The position numbers and the translations under genes are program-made. Shown one piece after another: positions 1-7,905 of a DNA stretch of 64,000 nucleotides. Below the pieces are notes generated by a model, which saw only the letters and a program-made list of their open reading frames with translations, was not told the DNA's origin and did no database searches. The stretch is from PALSA-505 sp963702235 (lineage in GTDB: Bacteria; Actinomycetota; Actinomycetes; Streptosporangiales; Streptosporangiaceae), in assembly GCA_963702235.1 (NCBI GenBank), contig CAVPBZ010000007.1, forward strand, positions 124,001 to 188,000, read 5' to 3'. The stretch's first letter is position 1. Each line of letters opens with the position of its first letter.

Positions 1-226
1 GCCGGTGCTGTTGTCCGAGACCGCGGTGGGGCCCCATACCGGCCAGTTCGCCAAGATAAGCGATCTATTTAGCGGTATGCACAAGAATGGAGTGCTTGGA
101 CTCATTTGGTTCGATAAGGATCAGCACGGCGGGATCTACCACCAGGACTGGCGCATCGAGGGAAATACGGTGGCCGAGAACGCATTCCAGCTGGGCATCT
201 CCACACTGACGCTGGCACGCCCGTGA
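1..226 (+). CDS. Glycoside hydrolase, C-terminal end (cut by left edge)
   Basis: The frame is open from the left edge, so only the last 74 or so residues are present. It begins with PVLLSETAVGP, a hydrophobic strand ending in Glu, followed by a GLIWFDKDQHGG segment with Trp and a final DWRI stretch. This order resembles the last strands of clan GH-A barrels such as GH26 mannanase-like proteins, where the strand-end Glu is the nucleophile. The family call rests on this short piece only, and the substrate cannot be told. It ends with TGA at 224-226. No terminator hairpin is obvious in the 158 bases before the next gene. Confidence 0.5.
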   Translation, partial: PVLLSETAVGPHTGQFAKISDLFSGMHKNGVLGLIWFDKDQHGGIYHQDWRIEGNTVAENAFQLGISTLTLARP

Positions 227-384
227 GTCCTGTGAGGCAGGCGAAGCCGCCATAAGACTCGTGGGACGGCGCCGGGTAGCCGAATCGTCACGAATTAGCG
301 TTTTCGGCTTGCCCGAAAACTGATCGTGTGTTGCGCTGTCTGTTGGTAAAGGAAAATCCGCAGGCGTCCCCGGGGGGTGGTCGC

Positions 385-1965
385 ATGGACAATGACAGCC
401 GTCTTCCGCCGCTGTCGCAGCGGGCTCCCGGGCAGAGCGGCGGGCGGAGGCCACCGGGGAGATCAGCGGCGCCCGTGCTGCCGGAGTCCGTCGTGCACCG
501 GGTACGCGCCGCGTTTGAGGCATCCCGCGAGCAGGAGCAGGCGGCCCAGCGGGAGCATGCAGGTCAGCGGGAGCACGTGACCCGCCGCGGGCAGGCAGCC
601 CACGCAGGCCAGCCGGCCTACCGGGATCCAGAACCCGGCCGGGACGAGGCAGTCGGCGGCGCGCAGGCGCGGGTCCGGGACGACAAGATCCATCGTGACC
701 AGGCGCCGGCCGGGGACCGGGCCGTCAACGGCGATCGCGCGCCCGGCCGGGACGAGGCAGTTGACCGCGACCAGGCACCCGTCCGGGACCGGGAGCCTGT
801 TGCGGACCGGGAGCCTGTTGCGGACCAGGCACCTGTTGAGGGCCGGGAGACCCAGCCGGCGCCAGCGGCGAACGCGGGGCTCCCGTCGGCCGCAGGGACG
901 GTCAGGCCGGCGCACCCCGCCTCGCCGTGGTTTCCCATCGACCCGGATGACGACACCCAGCCGTTCGCGGCCATCTCCGTGCCGCACGGCGGCCAGATGC
1001 CTCAACCCGGCGACGCAACCGTCATCCAGCCCGGCCGGGAAAGCCGCGGGCGGCCCGGTGCACGGCCAGCGCGCGACCAGGCCGCTACCCGGCAACCGGG
1101 CGGCAGCCGGCGCTCGCGCGGCTTCCGGATGGCCGGCGTGTTCGCCGCGGTGCTGGTCCTGCTCGCGGCCGGGTCGCTGGGATTCACGCTGTCCCGGCAG
1201 ACGGCATCGGGCGCAGCGGGCGACGTCCACCGGGCCACCGCGCCCAGGCAAGCCGCCGGCGACCTGGCGGCGTCCTGGATCGCCAGTCAGGTCAGCGCGG
1301 CCGTTGTCGTGTCCTGCGATCCGGTGACCTGCCGGGCTCTGCAGGCACACGGGGTTCGCGCCGCCAGGCTGCTCACGCTGAGCCGGGGGAAGACCGATCC
1401 GCTCCGCTCAGCGGTCATCGTCGCGACCGGCGCCGTCCGCCGCCTGCTCGGCAGCCGCCTGACGTCCGTCTACGCTCCCGCCGTCGTCGCGAGCTTCGGC
1501 TCCGGCAGCCAGCGCATCGACATCCGCGCGGTCGCCCGGCACGGCGCCGCCGCGTACGAGTCTGAGCTGAGCGCGGACGTGCAGGCCCGCAAGTCCGCCG
1601 GGGCCATCCTGCTGCGCAGCCAGCGGGTTACGGTCTCAGCCGCCGCCCGCACCCAGCTGGCCAGCGGCCAGGTTGATACCCGGCTACTGGTCACCCTGGC
1701 CGGGCTGGCCGCTGCGCACCCGGTGTCGATCCTGGCGTTCGCCGGCGCTGCGCCTGGCGCTAGCCGGGGCATGCCGCTGCGCTCGGCCGAAGTGGTGACG
1801 GCAGGTACCCGGAACTCAGCGGAGCTGCACTCCATGGTCGGCTTCCTGCGGTCCAGGCCCCGGGGTTACGTGCCAGCGCAGATCCGGACCCGCTACCTCG
1901 TCGGCGGGCAGCGCGCCCTGCAGATCGAGTTCGCCGCCCCCAGCCCGATGGGGCTGCTCGGCTAG
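385..1965 (+). CDS. Membrane-anchored protein with disordered Arg/Asp/Pro repeat region and extracytoplasmic domain
   Basis: About 526 residues. The ATG at 385 is chosen because a GGGGGGTGG ribosome site lies just upstream; a longer TTG start at 328 has none. Residues 1-245 are disordered and rich in Arg, Asp, Glu, Pro and Gln, with short repeats around residues 85-155 (units such as RDQAP and DREPVA). One membrane helix follows at about 248-272, then an extracytoplasmic domain of about 250 residues with two Cys in a VSCDPVTC motif. The layout suggests an anchored protein with a long cytoplasmic tail and an external sensor-like or binding domain. I do not recognise a function. Its last 150 bases overlap the convergent EamA gene. 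Confidence 0.6.
   Translation: MDNDSRLPPLSQRAPGQSGGRRPPGRSAAPVLPESVVHRVRAAFEASREQEQAAQREHAGQREHVTRRGQAAHAGQPAYRDPEPGRDEAVGGAQARVRDDKIHRDQAPAGDRAVNGDRAPGRDEAVDRDQAPVRDREPVADREPVADQAPVEGRETQPAPAANAGLPSAAGTVRPAHPASPWFPIDPDDDTQPFAAISVPHGGQMPQPGDATVIQPGRESRGRPGARPARDQAATRQPGGSRRSRGFRMAGVFAAVLVLLAAGSLGFTLSRQTASGAAGDVHRATAPRQAAGDLAASWIASQVSAAVVVSCDPVTCRALQAHGVRAARLLTLSRGKTDPLRSAVIVATGAVRRLLGSRLTSVYAPAVVASFGSGSQRIDIRAVARHGAAAYESELSADVQARKSAGAILLRSQRVTVSAAARTQLASGQVDTRLLVTLAGLAAAHPVSILAFAGAAPGASRGMPLRSAEVVTAGTRNSAELHSMVGFLRSRPRGYVPAQIRTRYLVGGQRALQIEFAAPSPMGLLG
786..845 (+). repeat. Tandem repeat coding for DREPVA units
   Basis: An 18-base unit (CGGGAGCCTGTTGCGGAC) occurs twice in tandem, followed by a diverged third copy. 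It codes for repeated REPVAD in the disordered part of the surrounding protein. Related shorter units (GACCAGGCGCC/ACC) continue on either side. This looks like slippage-driven growth of a linker. Confidence 0.7.
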
Positions 1966-2913
1966 GACAACCGGGGCTTCGTCGCGGCGCTGCCCGGCGG
2001 CCCGGCTCGCCGCGAGCACGCCGCAGCAGACCAGAAGTGCCCCGGCCAGCTGGATGAGGGTGGGCCGCTCACTCAGCACCACGGCGGCGAGCAGCACGGC
2101 GGCGGCAGGCTGCAGGAGCAGCATGAGCGAGGTGATGGCCGCCGGCAGCCTGGGCAGCGACGAGGTGATCAGCAGCCACCCGATCGTCTGGCTGCTCATG
2201 GCCAGCAGCAGCAGCCAGCCGAACGCCCGCCAGCTGATCGTCAGCTGCAGGCTGCCGAAAACCAGCCCGAGCAGCAGCGCGCCCGCCGCCGCGCTGGCGG
2301 TCGCCTCGGCGAGCGGGCCCGCGACGTGCGGCGTCCGGCCCGACGTCTGACGCAGGACGAGGATGAATCCCGCGTAGGCGACCGACGTCCCGACCCCGTA
2401 CCCGATCCCGGCGAGGGGATGGATACCGTCGGCGGCGCGGCCGAGCAGCCCGGAGACCAGCACGACGCCGGCCATGACGACCGGAAGCGCGATCAGGAAG
2501 CTGCGCTGCGGCCGCTCCCGGAGGGCCAGCCAGGCGGCGAGGGCGACGAACAGTACCTGCAGGTTGCCGAGCACCGTCGCGATTCCCGCCCCGACCGCGG
2601 CGATGGCGTGGTTCCACAGCACGAAGTCGACGGCCAGGAACAGCCCGGCCACGACTGCCCACAGGTGCGCGGTGAGCGGCCGCGGGCCGAGCCGCCGTTG
2701 TTCCATCAGCAGCAGTGCGGTGAGCACCGGCAGCGCGAGCAGGCAGCGGTAGAACGCGGTGGTGGCCGCGCCCGTGCCGGCCAGCGTGACCAGGATCGCC
2801 GAAGCCGAGATGCAGGTCGCGCCGAGGGCGACCGGTAGCAGCGCGCTGCGGCTGGCGCCGGCCGGGCCTGGCACGTTGCCTGTAATCACCGTACTGTCGT
2901 ATGGTGCTGACAT
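1816..2913 (-). CDS. EamA/DMT-family transporter
   Basis: 365 residues with about ten hydrophobic segments arranged as two EamA repeats (about residues 25-155 and 165-305), as in drug/metabolite transporters that export small solutes. The substrate is unknown. The tail after about residue 310 is polar, lacks family character and runs antisense through the end of the upstream gene, which suggests a lost stop codon. The start at 2913 overlaps the ATG of the divergent CGNR gene in a shared CATG; a GTG at 2889 is an alternative closer to the first membrane segment. Both genes must therefore share or interleave promoters. Confidence 0.82.
   Translation of the reverse strand: MSAPYDSTVITGNVPGPAGASRSALLPVALGATCISASAILVTLAGTGAATTAFYRCLLALPVLTALLLMEQRRLGPRPLTAHLWAVVAGLFLAVDFVLWNHAIAAVGAGIATVLGNLQVLFVALAAWLALRERPQRSFLIALPVVMAGVVLVSGLLGRAADGIHPLAGIGYGVGTSVAYAGFILVLRQTSGRTPHVAGPLAEATASAAAGALLLGLVFGSLQLTISWRAFGWLLLLAMSSQTIGWLLITSSLPRLPAAITSLMLLLQPAAAVLLAAVVLSERPTLIQLAGALLVCCGVLAASRAAGQRRDEAPVVLAEQPHRAGGGELDLQGALPADEVAGPDLRWHVTPGPGPQEADHGVQLR
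2877..2911 (+). promoter_or_regulatory. Promoter for a leaderless CGNR-protein mRNA
   Basis: TTGCCT (2877-2882) and TATGGT (2899-2904) are separated by 16 bases. Transcription would start about 7 bases after the -10 box, next to the ATG at 2912, so the message would have no leader. Read by eye, not measured. Confidence 0.45.
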
Positions 2914-3508
2914 GGCAGCTACCGTACCGGGGCGCTCTGACAGTAGTCAAAGCGGGTTTGATGCTGACCTGCTGGAAGCGCTCACCACCTGCGCTGAGCT
3001 GATCAACACCGGCCGCTCCGACGCCGGCGAAGGGATCCGGGACCTGGCAGACGTCCAGTCGTTCGCCGACAGGTACGCCTTTCACGGCCGTGCGGCCACG
3101 CCGCGGGACGTGGCCCGGCTGCGTGCGTACCGGGCCCGGCTGGATGCCGTCGCGGTCGCCTGCGAGGCGGGCGACCAGGAGGCCGCCATCGCGATGCTGA
3201 ACGCCCTGCTCGCGGAGACGGGCGCGGTGCCGCAGATCGTGGCGCACGACGGCCGGGGCCCGCACGTGCACGTGTCGCGGCCGGACGACCCGATGGCGGA
3301 CCGGATGGCCGCCCACCTGGCCATGGGCCTGGGGCAGCTCGTGGTGGCGGGGGAGAGCGAGCGGCTGCGCAGCTGCGCGTCGCCCACCTGCCGGGATGTC
3401 TTCATCGACCTGTCGCGCAACCGGTCCCGCCGGTACTGCGACAGCCGCACCTGCGGCAACCGGCTGCACGTCGCCGCCTATCGCGCGCGCCGGGCCGCCG
3501 AAGGCTAG
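2912..3508 (+). CDS. CGNR zinc-finger (ABATE-type) regulator
   Basis: 198 residues. The C-terminal part (about residues 150-190) has the CGNR zinc finger: CASPTC, then RRYCDSRTCGNR, giving four Cys for zinc and the name-giving CGNR. The N-terminal part (about 20-140) matches the helical ABATE-like domain usually paired with it. Such proteins are putative transcription regulators found widely in actinomycetes; their ligands are mostly unknown. The ATG at 2912 is preferred because a promoter-like sequence ends just before it and upstream codons run antisense through the EamA gene. The tight divergence suggests it may control the transporter. Confidence 0.8.
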   Translation: MAATVPGRSDSSQSGFDADLLEALTTCAELINTGRSDAGEGIRDLADVQSFADRYAFHGRAATPRDVARLRAYRARLDAVAVACEAGDQEAAIAMLNALLAETGAVPQIVAHDGRGPHVHVSRPDDPMADRMAAHLAMGLGQLVVAGESERLRSCASPTCRDVFIDLSRNRSRRYCDSRTCGNRLHVAAYRARRAAEG

Positions 3509-3515
3509 GCCCGGC

Positions 3516-4787
3516 TTAGAAGATCATCGGGCACCACGGCGCCGGGTCCCAGGACATGGCCGCGGACAGCGCGCTCACCGCGCCCGGCCGGTGCTCGGTG
3601 ACCAGACCCGCGGCGGCCAGCGTGCCCAGCCGGGTACCGCCCAGGTACGCGGCGCCGAGCGAGCTGACATCGAGGGTGATATCGGCGGGCGCGGCGGTGG
3701 GCTCGCAGCTGGCCGCGAGGCCCGGCGCACCCGCCGGATCCCTGGCGGCGGACGTGCTGAGCCGCCACCTGCCCGCGTTGTCCGGCAGGTGCGCGTCGGT
3801 CACCTCGATCACCACGTCGGTGGGACAGGCGTACCTGCGCTGGGTGAGGGCCCGGGGCAGGTCCATCAACCGGACCCAGAGCCCGTCCGCGATGCGGGGG
3901 CGCGCCCGGCGGGGGTCGGCCAGCATGTGCAGCAGCGGGTCGTCCAGCGGCCGCAGCTCGGCGGTGAACCGCTCGGTCAGGTCCCGGCTGAGCAGGTCGG
4001 CCCAGATGGCCGCGGCCGCGGCCGGGTCGGTCGCGATCGTCTCCCTGATGCTCAGCGCGCTGTCCGGCAGGAACGTCTGGCCATCCCACCGGCCCGTCCC
4101 CGAGTAGACCGCGTATCCCCGCGGGCCGTTGTCGTCCTCGGCGAGCAGGCAGCGCAGCGGATCGGCGTCCGCCGGGCCGCCGTCGTCGGTGGCCAGCGCG
4201 CGGTTCCACCACAGCTCGTCCCGGGCGAACATGCCCGGCCTGGCGGGCAGCATGGCGTCGTAGACCTTGGCCAGCTCGGCCCGGACCGAGTCAGGATCTG
4301 CGAGCCGCAGCCGCAGCCCTGGCCCGGCGGCCGCCGCCTGCCGGCCAAGCTGGCCGTCGCCCCGCCCGAAGCTGAAGGTCGCGTGCCAGGAGGCGGCGCC
4401 GTAGCCGTACCGGCCGTAGATCCCCGCTTCCGAGGACCACAGGGCGGCGACCGCCTCGGCCCGCTCCCTGATGCCGGCGAACTGGCGGCGGACCAGGCTG
4501 GACAGGATGCCCCGCCGCCGGTGCGTCGGCAGCACGGCGATGAACGTCACCCCGGCGACCGGGGCCATCGCACCGGGCAGCGACATCCGCAGGCTGTAGA
4601 CGCCGGAGATCCCCACGGCGAGGTCGCCGTCGAACGCCACCAGGCTCCGGTCGAACTCGAACTGCCTGATGACCTCGGCGCGGCGCTCGTCCGTTGGCGG
4701 CCGCCCGTGGAATGCGTGCAGATCCACCGCGTACAGCGCATCGAACTCCTCCGGGCCCACCGGCCGGATCGGGTACGGATTTGCCAT
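3516..4787 (-). CDS. Eis-like GNAT N-acetyltransferase
   Basis: 423 residues, the usual length for Eis-family acetyltransferases. An N-terminal GNAT domain carries the acetyl-CoA loop (VTFIAVLPTHRRRG, about residues 80-93) and a YGRYGYG segment near residue 125, where the family keeps its catalytic Tyr. A second GNAT-like and a sterol-carrier-like C-terminal domain follow. The chain ends in Phe, and in the family the terminal carboxylate takes part in catalysis. Eis proteins acetylate amines, including aminoglycosides and lysines; the substrate here is not predictable. GGTAGGAAGG six bases before the ATG supports the start. Confidence 0.85.
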   Translation of the reverse strand: MANPYPIRPVGPEEFDALYAVDLHAFHGRPPTDERRAEVIRQFEFDRSLVAFDGDLAVGISGVYSLRMSLPGAMAPVAGVTFIAVLPTHRRRGILSSLVRRQFAGIRERAEAVAALWSSEAGIYGRYGYGAASWHATFSFGRGDGQLGRQAAAAGPGLRLRLADPDSVRAELAKVYDAMLPARPGMFARDELWWNRALATDDGGPADADPLRCLLAEDDNGPRGYAVYSGTGRWDGQTFLPDSALSIRETIATDPAAAAAIWADLLSRDLTERFTAELRPLDDPLLHMLADPRRARPRIADGLWVRLMDLPRALTQRRYACPTDVVIEVTDAHLPDNAGRWRLSTSAARDPAGAPGLAASCEPTAAPADITLDVSSLGAAYLGGTRLGTLAAAGLVTEHRPGAVSALSAAMSWDPAPWCPMIF

Positions 4788-4952
4788 GCTGCCTTCCTAC
4801 CCGGCTTGCGCCGCCCGGGCGACTGCTTTATCGGGGGCGCGGCTGGCGCGGATGCGGCCGGCGTGGCGCAGGCGGGCGGGCCTGTCCGTTCGGGATAATG
4901 CCGATCTGGGTGACGTGCCAGAATCACGGCTGGCCGATACAGTGCGGCCATT

Positions 4953-6071
4953 ATGGTTTCCTCCCCGCGCCGCCGTCCGCGTAGCCTGCTGGGCTGGGCG
5001 CGCAGCGGCGCGGAGTGGGTCCGCGGCATGCTGCGCAGGCAGTTCATCACGGGGAACCGGCGGTTCGCATTCGTGCTAGCCCTGGTCACGGTGGCTATCG
5101 CCGTCCTCGCGGTGCACGTGTCCGTGTGGTGGTTCTCGCCCGGGGTGATGATCCTGCCGATCCTGGCGGGTGGCCTGCTGCTGTGGCCGCGGGCCTTGCG
5201 GATCTTGTTCGTCATCGTCACAGGAACGCTGATCTACGACACGGTCAAGGACCGCGCCGGGGCGGGCATCATCGCCACGATCGTGGTGACCGCGATCTTC
5301 GCCGACGTGCTCGCGAGGACCAGGGAGAAGCTCGGCATGCAGGCGCTGCGGGGAGACCAGATGCTCATCGAACTGCGGAACCGGATCCGCGCGCAGGGCA
5401 AGCTGCCCGACCTCGGCGACGGCTGGGACTCCGTGGCGATCCTGCGGCCGGCCGGCGGGGCGTCGTTCGGCGGTGACTTCGTGGTGTCCGCGTGCGACGG
5501 CAAGACGCTCGAGGTCGCGCTGGTGGACGTGTCCGGCAAGGGGCTCGACGCCGGCACGCGGGCGCTGCTGCTGTCCGGCGCGTTCGGCGGCCTGCTCGGA
5601 TCGGTGCCGCGGGAGGAGTTCCTCGCCGCGTGCAATTCCTACCTGCGCCGGGTGGCGGCCTCGGAGGGCTTCGTCACCGCCGTGCACCTCTCGCTCGACC
5701 TGGCCACGGGGGAGTACGTGATCGCGTCCGCCGGGCATCCGCCCGCGGTGCACTACGACGCGGGCAGCGGCAGCTGGCGGATCGGGAAGGCGCACGGCAT
5801 CGTCCTCGGCGTCGTCGCGGACACCCGGTCGGTACCCGAGCACGGGCTGCTGCGCCCCGGTGACGCGCTGATGCTGTACACCGACGGGCTGGTCGAGGCG
5901 CCGGGGCGGGACATCGACTCCGGCATCGCGGGCCTGCTCGGCGAGGCGGACCGGATGCTCCTCACGGGCTTCAAGGCGGGCGCGGCCACTCTGGTGCAGG
6001 CGATGCAGGACGACACCGCCAGCTCCGACGATTGCGCCCTGGTCCTTATCTGGCGCTCGTTACCCGACTAG
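4953..6071 (+). CDS. Membrane-bound SpoIIE-type PP2C serine phosphatase
   Basis: 372 residues. Two to three membrane helices lie between about 35 and 110, followed by a SpoIIE/RsbU-like phosphatase domain (about 145-370). The metal-binding motifs are present: GGDFVV, DVSGKG, YTDGLVEA and a final SSDDCALVLI. Proteins of this family dephosphorylate anti-anti-sigma factors, so it may act in a partner-switching pathway, but no anti-sigma or antagonist gene is adjacent. No ribosome site precedes the ATG. A TACAGT -10-like box at 4937-4942 would give a nearly leaderless mRNA. The GntR gene follows after 18 bases, so they are probably co-transcribed. Confidence 0.85.
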   Translation: MVSSPRRRPRSLLGWARSGAEWVRGMLRRQFITGNRRFAFVLALVTVAIAVLAVHVSVWWFSPGVMILPILAGGLLLWPRALRILFVIVTGTLIYDTVKDRAGAGIIATIVVTAIFADVLARTREKLGMQALRGDQMLIELRNRIRAQGKLPDLGDGWDSVAILRPAGGASFGGDFVVSACDGKTLEVALVDVSGKGLDAGTRALLLSGAFGGLLGSVPREEFLAACNSYLRRVAASEGFVTAVHLSLDLATGEYVIASAGHPPAVHYDAGSGSWRIGKAHGIVLGVVADTRSVPEHGLLRPGDALMLYTDGLVEAPGRDIDSGIAGLLGEADRMLLTGFKAGAATLVQAMQDDTASSDDCALVLIWRSLPD

Positions 6072-6089
6072 GCGGAAGGGGACGTCGGC

Positions 6090-6800
6090 ATGGGCAGCGC
6101 TACCGGCAGCAGGCCTGCCCGGGAACGCCGCTCGCCTCCCTTCCGTCGTGCCGCGGGCGACGGCGCGCGCGACACCGTGCGCAGGATCTTGCACCGGGGC
6201 ATCGTGGCGGGGGTCATCCCCGGCGGGACGCGGCTCGTGCAGAGCCGGGTCGCGCAGGAGCTCGGGGTCGGTACCGGGCCGGTCCGGGACGCGCTCAGGG
6301 AGCTCGCGGCGGGCGGGTTCGTCCGCTACGACGCCGCCGGGGTCGCCGTGGTGCACGAGCTCAGCCGGACCGAGCTGGCCGACCTGTACGAGATCCGTAA
6401 GCTGCTCGAGCCGGTCGCGACGGCGCGGGCCGCGCGCTACGCGGGCCGGGACAGCATCCGCAAGGCGGTCGGGCTGCTCGCCGCGATGGAGCGCGAGACC
6501 GACGCCAGCCGGTGGGCGGAGCAGAACGATAGCTTTCACAGCGTGATCGAGGAGGCGGGCAGCAGCCCGCGGCTCGTGGCGATCCTGCAGAACCTCAGGG
6601 ATCTGTCCGCGCTGTACGTGACGCACTCGATAGCCGCCGAGCCGGACCGGGTGCGCCGCGGCAGTGCCGAGCACGAGGAGATACTCAAGGCCGTGATCGC
6701 GGGCGATCCGCAGGCGGCTGCCGACGCCATGTTCCGGCACCTGGACGGGAGGATGCGCACGCTGCTGACCGTCCACCCGGTCGGTGACGGGCCGGGCTGA
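6090..6800 (+). CDS. GntR-family regulator with FCD domain
   Basis: 236 residues. The winged helix occupies about residues 22-90, with a conserved RVAQELGVGTGPVRDALREL recognition region. The rest is an all-helical FCD ligand domain containing the D..EIR, H.. and terminal H..GR metal/ligand-binding positions (NDSFH, SAEHEEI, MFRHLDGR). FadR/FCD regulators usually sense small organic acids. GGAAGGGGA before the ATG supports the start. It follows the SpoIIE phosphatase in one transcription unit; what it controls is unknown. Confidence 0.87.
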   Translation: MGSATGSRPARERRSPPFRRAAGDGARDTVRRILHRGIVAGVIPGGTRLVQSRVAQELGVGTGPVRDALRELAAGGFVRYDAAGVAVVHELSRTELADLYEIRKLLEPVATARAARYAGRDSIRKAVGLLAAMERETDASRWAEQNDSFHSVIEEAGSSPRLVAILQNLRDLSALYVTHSIAAEPDRVRRGSAEHEEILKAVIAGDPQAAADAMFRHLDGRMRTLLTVHPVGDGPG

Positions 6801-6878
6801 CCGGGCCTGGCAGGCGCGCATCCCGGGCACGGCGCATGTCCCAGCCGGTCTCCCAGCCGCGCCGTGAAGCCGCGAGGT

Positions 6879-7640
6879 CTAGCCGGTTTCCGCGTCCGCG
6901 CCGCGGCTGTCTTTCTCCGCCGGGGCGAGCAGGCGCTCGAGCAGGCCCACCTCGGCCGCGTCCAGCTGCTCGCTCACCAGACGGCCGCCGCCCTGGTCGT
7001 GGGCGAGCGCGAGGCTCCGGCGCGCGGCCCGCAGCTGCTCGCGCAGCCTGGCGTTCTCGGCGGTCAGCGTGCCGTGCATGGTCCGGACGCTGGCCAGCTC
7101 CTGCTCGAGCCCGGCCACGATCTGCTCCAGGCCGGCGCCGCCACGCCGGGCCGGTGTGCGCTGCTCGTCCCCGGGAGTGGTCGCCAGCCGCCGCACCACC
7201 TGGATCAGCAGCCGCCGGGCCAGCTCGTCGTAGTCGAAGTCGCCCGGGGCGGCCGCGGCCATCCCGAGGTCCCCCCCGGCGGCCAGCGCGGCGGCGGCCG
7301 TGCGGCCGGCGGCTGGCCCCCGTCCCGGAAGCGGCCGCGCGGGCTGGTGCCGCGTCGCGGCGGCGGCGCGGGCGGCGGCATCCGCGGCGCCCGCGGCCGC
7401 GGCGATCCGGTAGGTCCGCTTGCCGCGCACCTCGCGCTCGATCAGGCCGGATCGCTGCATGCCGGACAGCAGCTGGGCGAAGGCGATGCTTGAGCCGGGA
7501 TAACCAACCTCTGCGGCCAGCACCGCGCTGGCCATGCCGCCCCCGTCGGTTACCTCGCCGGCCACCCCGAGGTGGGACATGATCCGGTCCCGCGTCCCGA
7601 CGGCCCGGCGTCTCCTGGTTCCGCCCTTCCGTTCCCCCAT
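6879..7640 (-). CDS. Winged-helix DNA-binding protein with C-terminal coiled coil
   Basis: 253 residues from the ATG at 7640; an upstream ATG at 7691 adds a basic stretch that looks unlike protein. Residues about 15-80 form a winged-helix-like domain (GTRDRIMSHLGVAGEV, then a helix pair and RGKRTYRI wing). An Ala-rich linker follows, then about 170-235 is a heptad-like coiled coil (EQELASVRTMHG, ENARLREQL). It probably binds DNA as a dimer. I do not recognise a named family, and the neighbours do not suggest a target. Confidence 0.6.
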   Translation of the reverse strand: MGERKGGTRRRRAVGTRDRIMSHLGVAGEVTDGGGMASAVLAAEVGYPGSSIAFAQLLSGMQRSGLIEREVRGKRTYRIAAAAGAADAAARAAAATRHQPARPLPGRGPAAGRTAAAALAAGGDLGMAAAAPGDFDYDELARRLLIQVVRRLATTPGDEQRTPARRGGAGLEQIVAGLEQELASVRTMHGTLTAENARLREQLRAARRSLALAHDQGGGRLVSEQLDAAEVGLLERLLAPAEKDSRGADAETG

Positions 7641-7905
7641 AACGCACCTCTTCCGCAGCCAATTCACGCGCCGCCCGCGCCAGGCAATCATTTACGACGG
7701 CGCCTCTCGGCACGGCAAATCATGCCTACATTGCTGGCCGGCATTTATCATCATAGTGGCCGCCACGAGGAACACCACGAAATCAGTGCTCGCGGGAGCA
7801 CGCCGCCTGCAGTGCCGGCACCAGTTACCGCCGGCCGGGATGCCCGGCAGGCACCCGCTTGTCCGCCGGGTAAGTGATTAGATAACGACGTTGCTATCGC
7901 GGGCG
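7641..7905. other. Intergenic region, lower GC
   Basis: About 265 bases upstream of the winged-helix gene, locally AT-richer (TTTATCATCATAGTGG and nearby). It should hold the promoter of the minus-strand gene at 7640. I see no RNA gene, strong hairpin or convincing coding frame. Confidence 0.4.
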
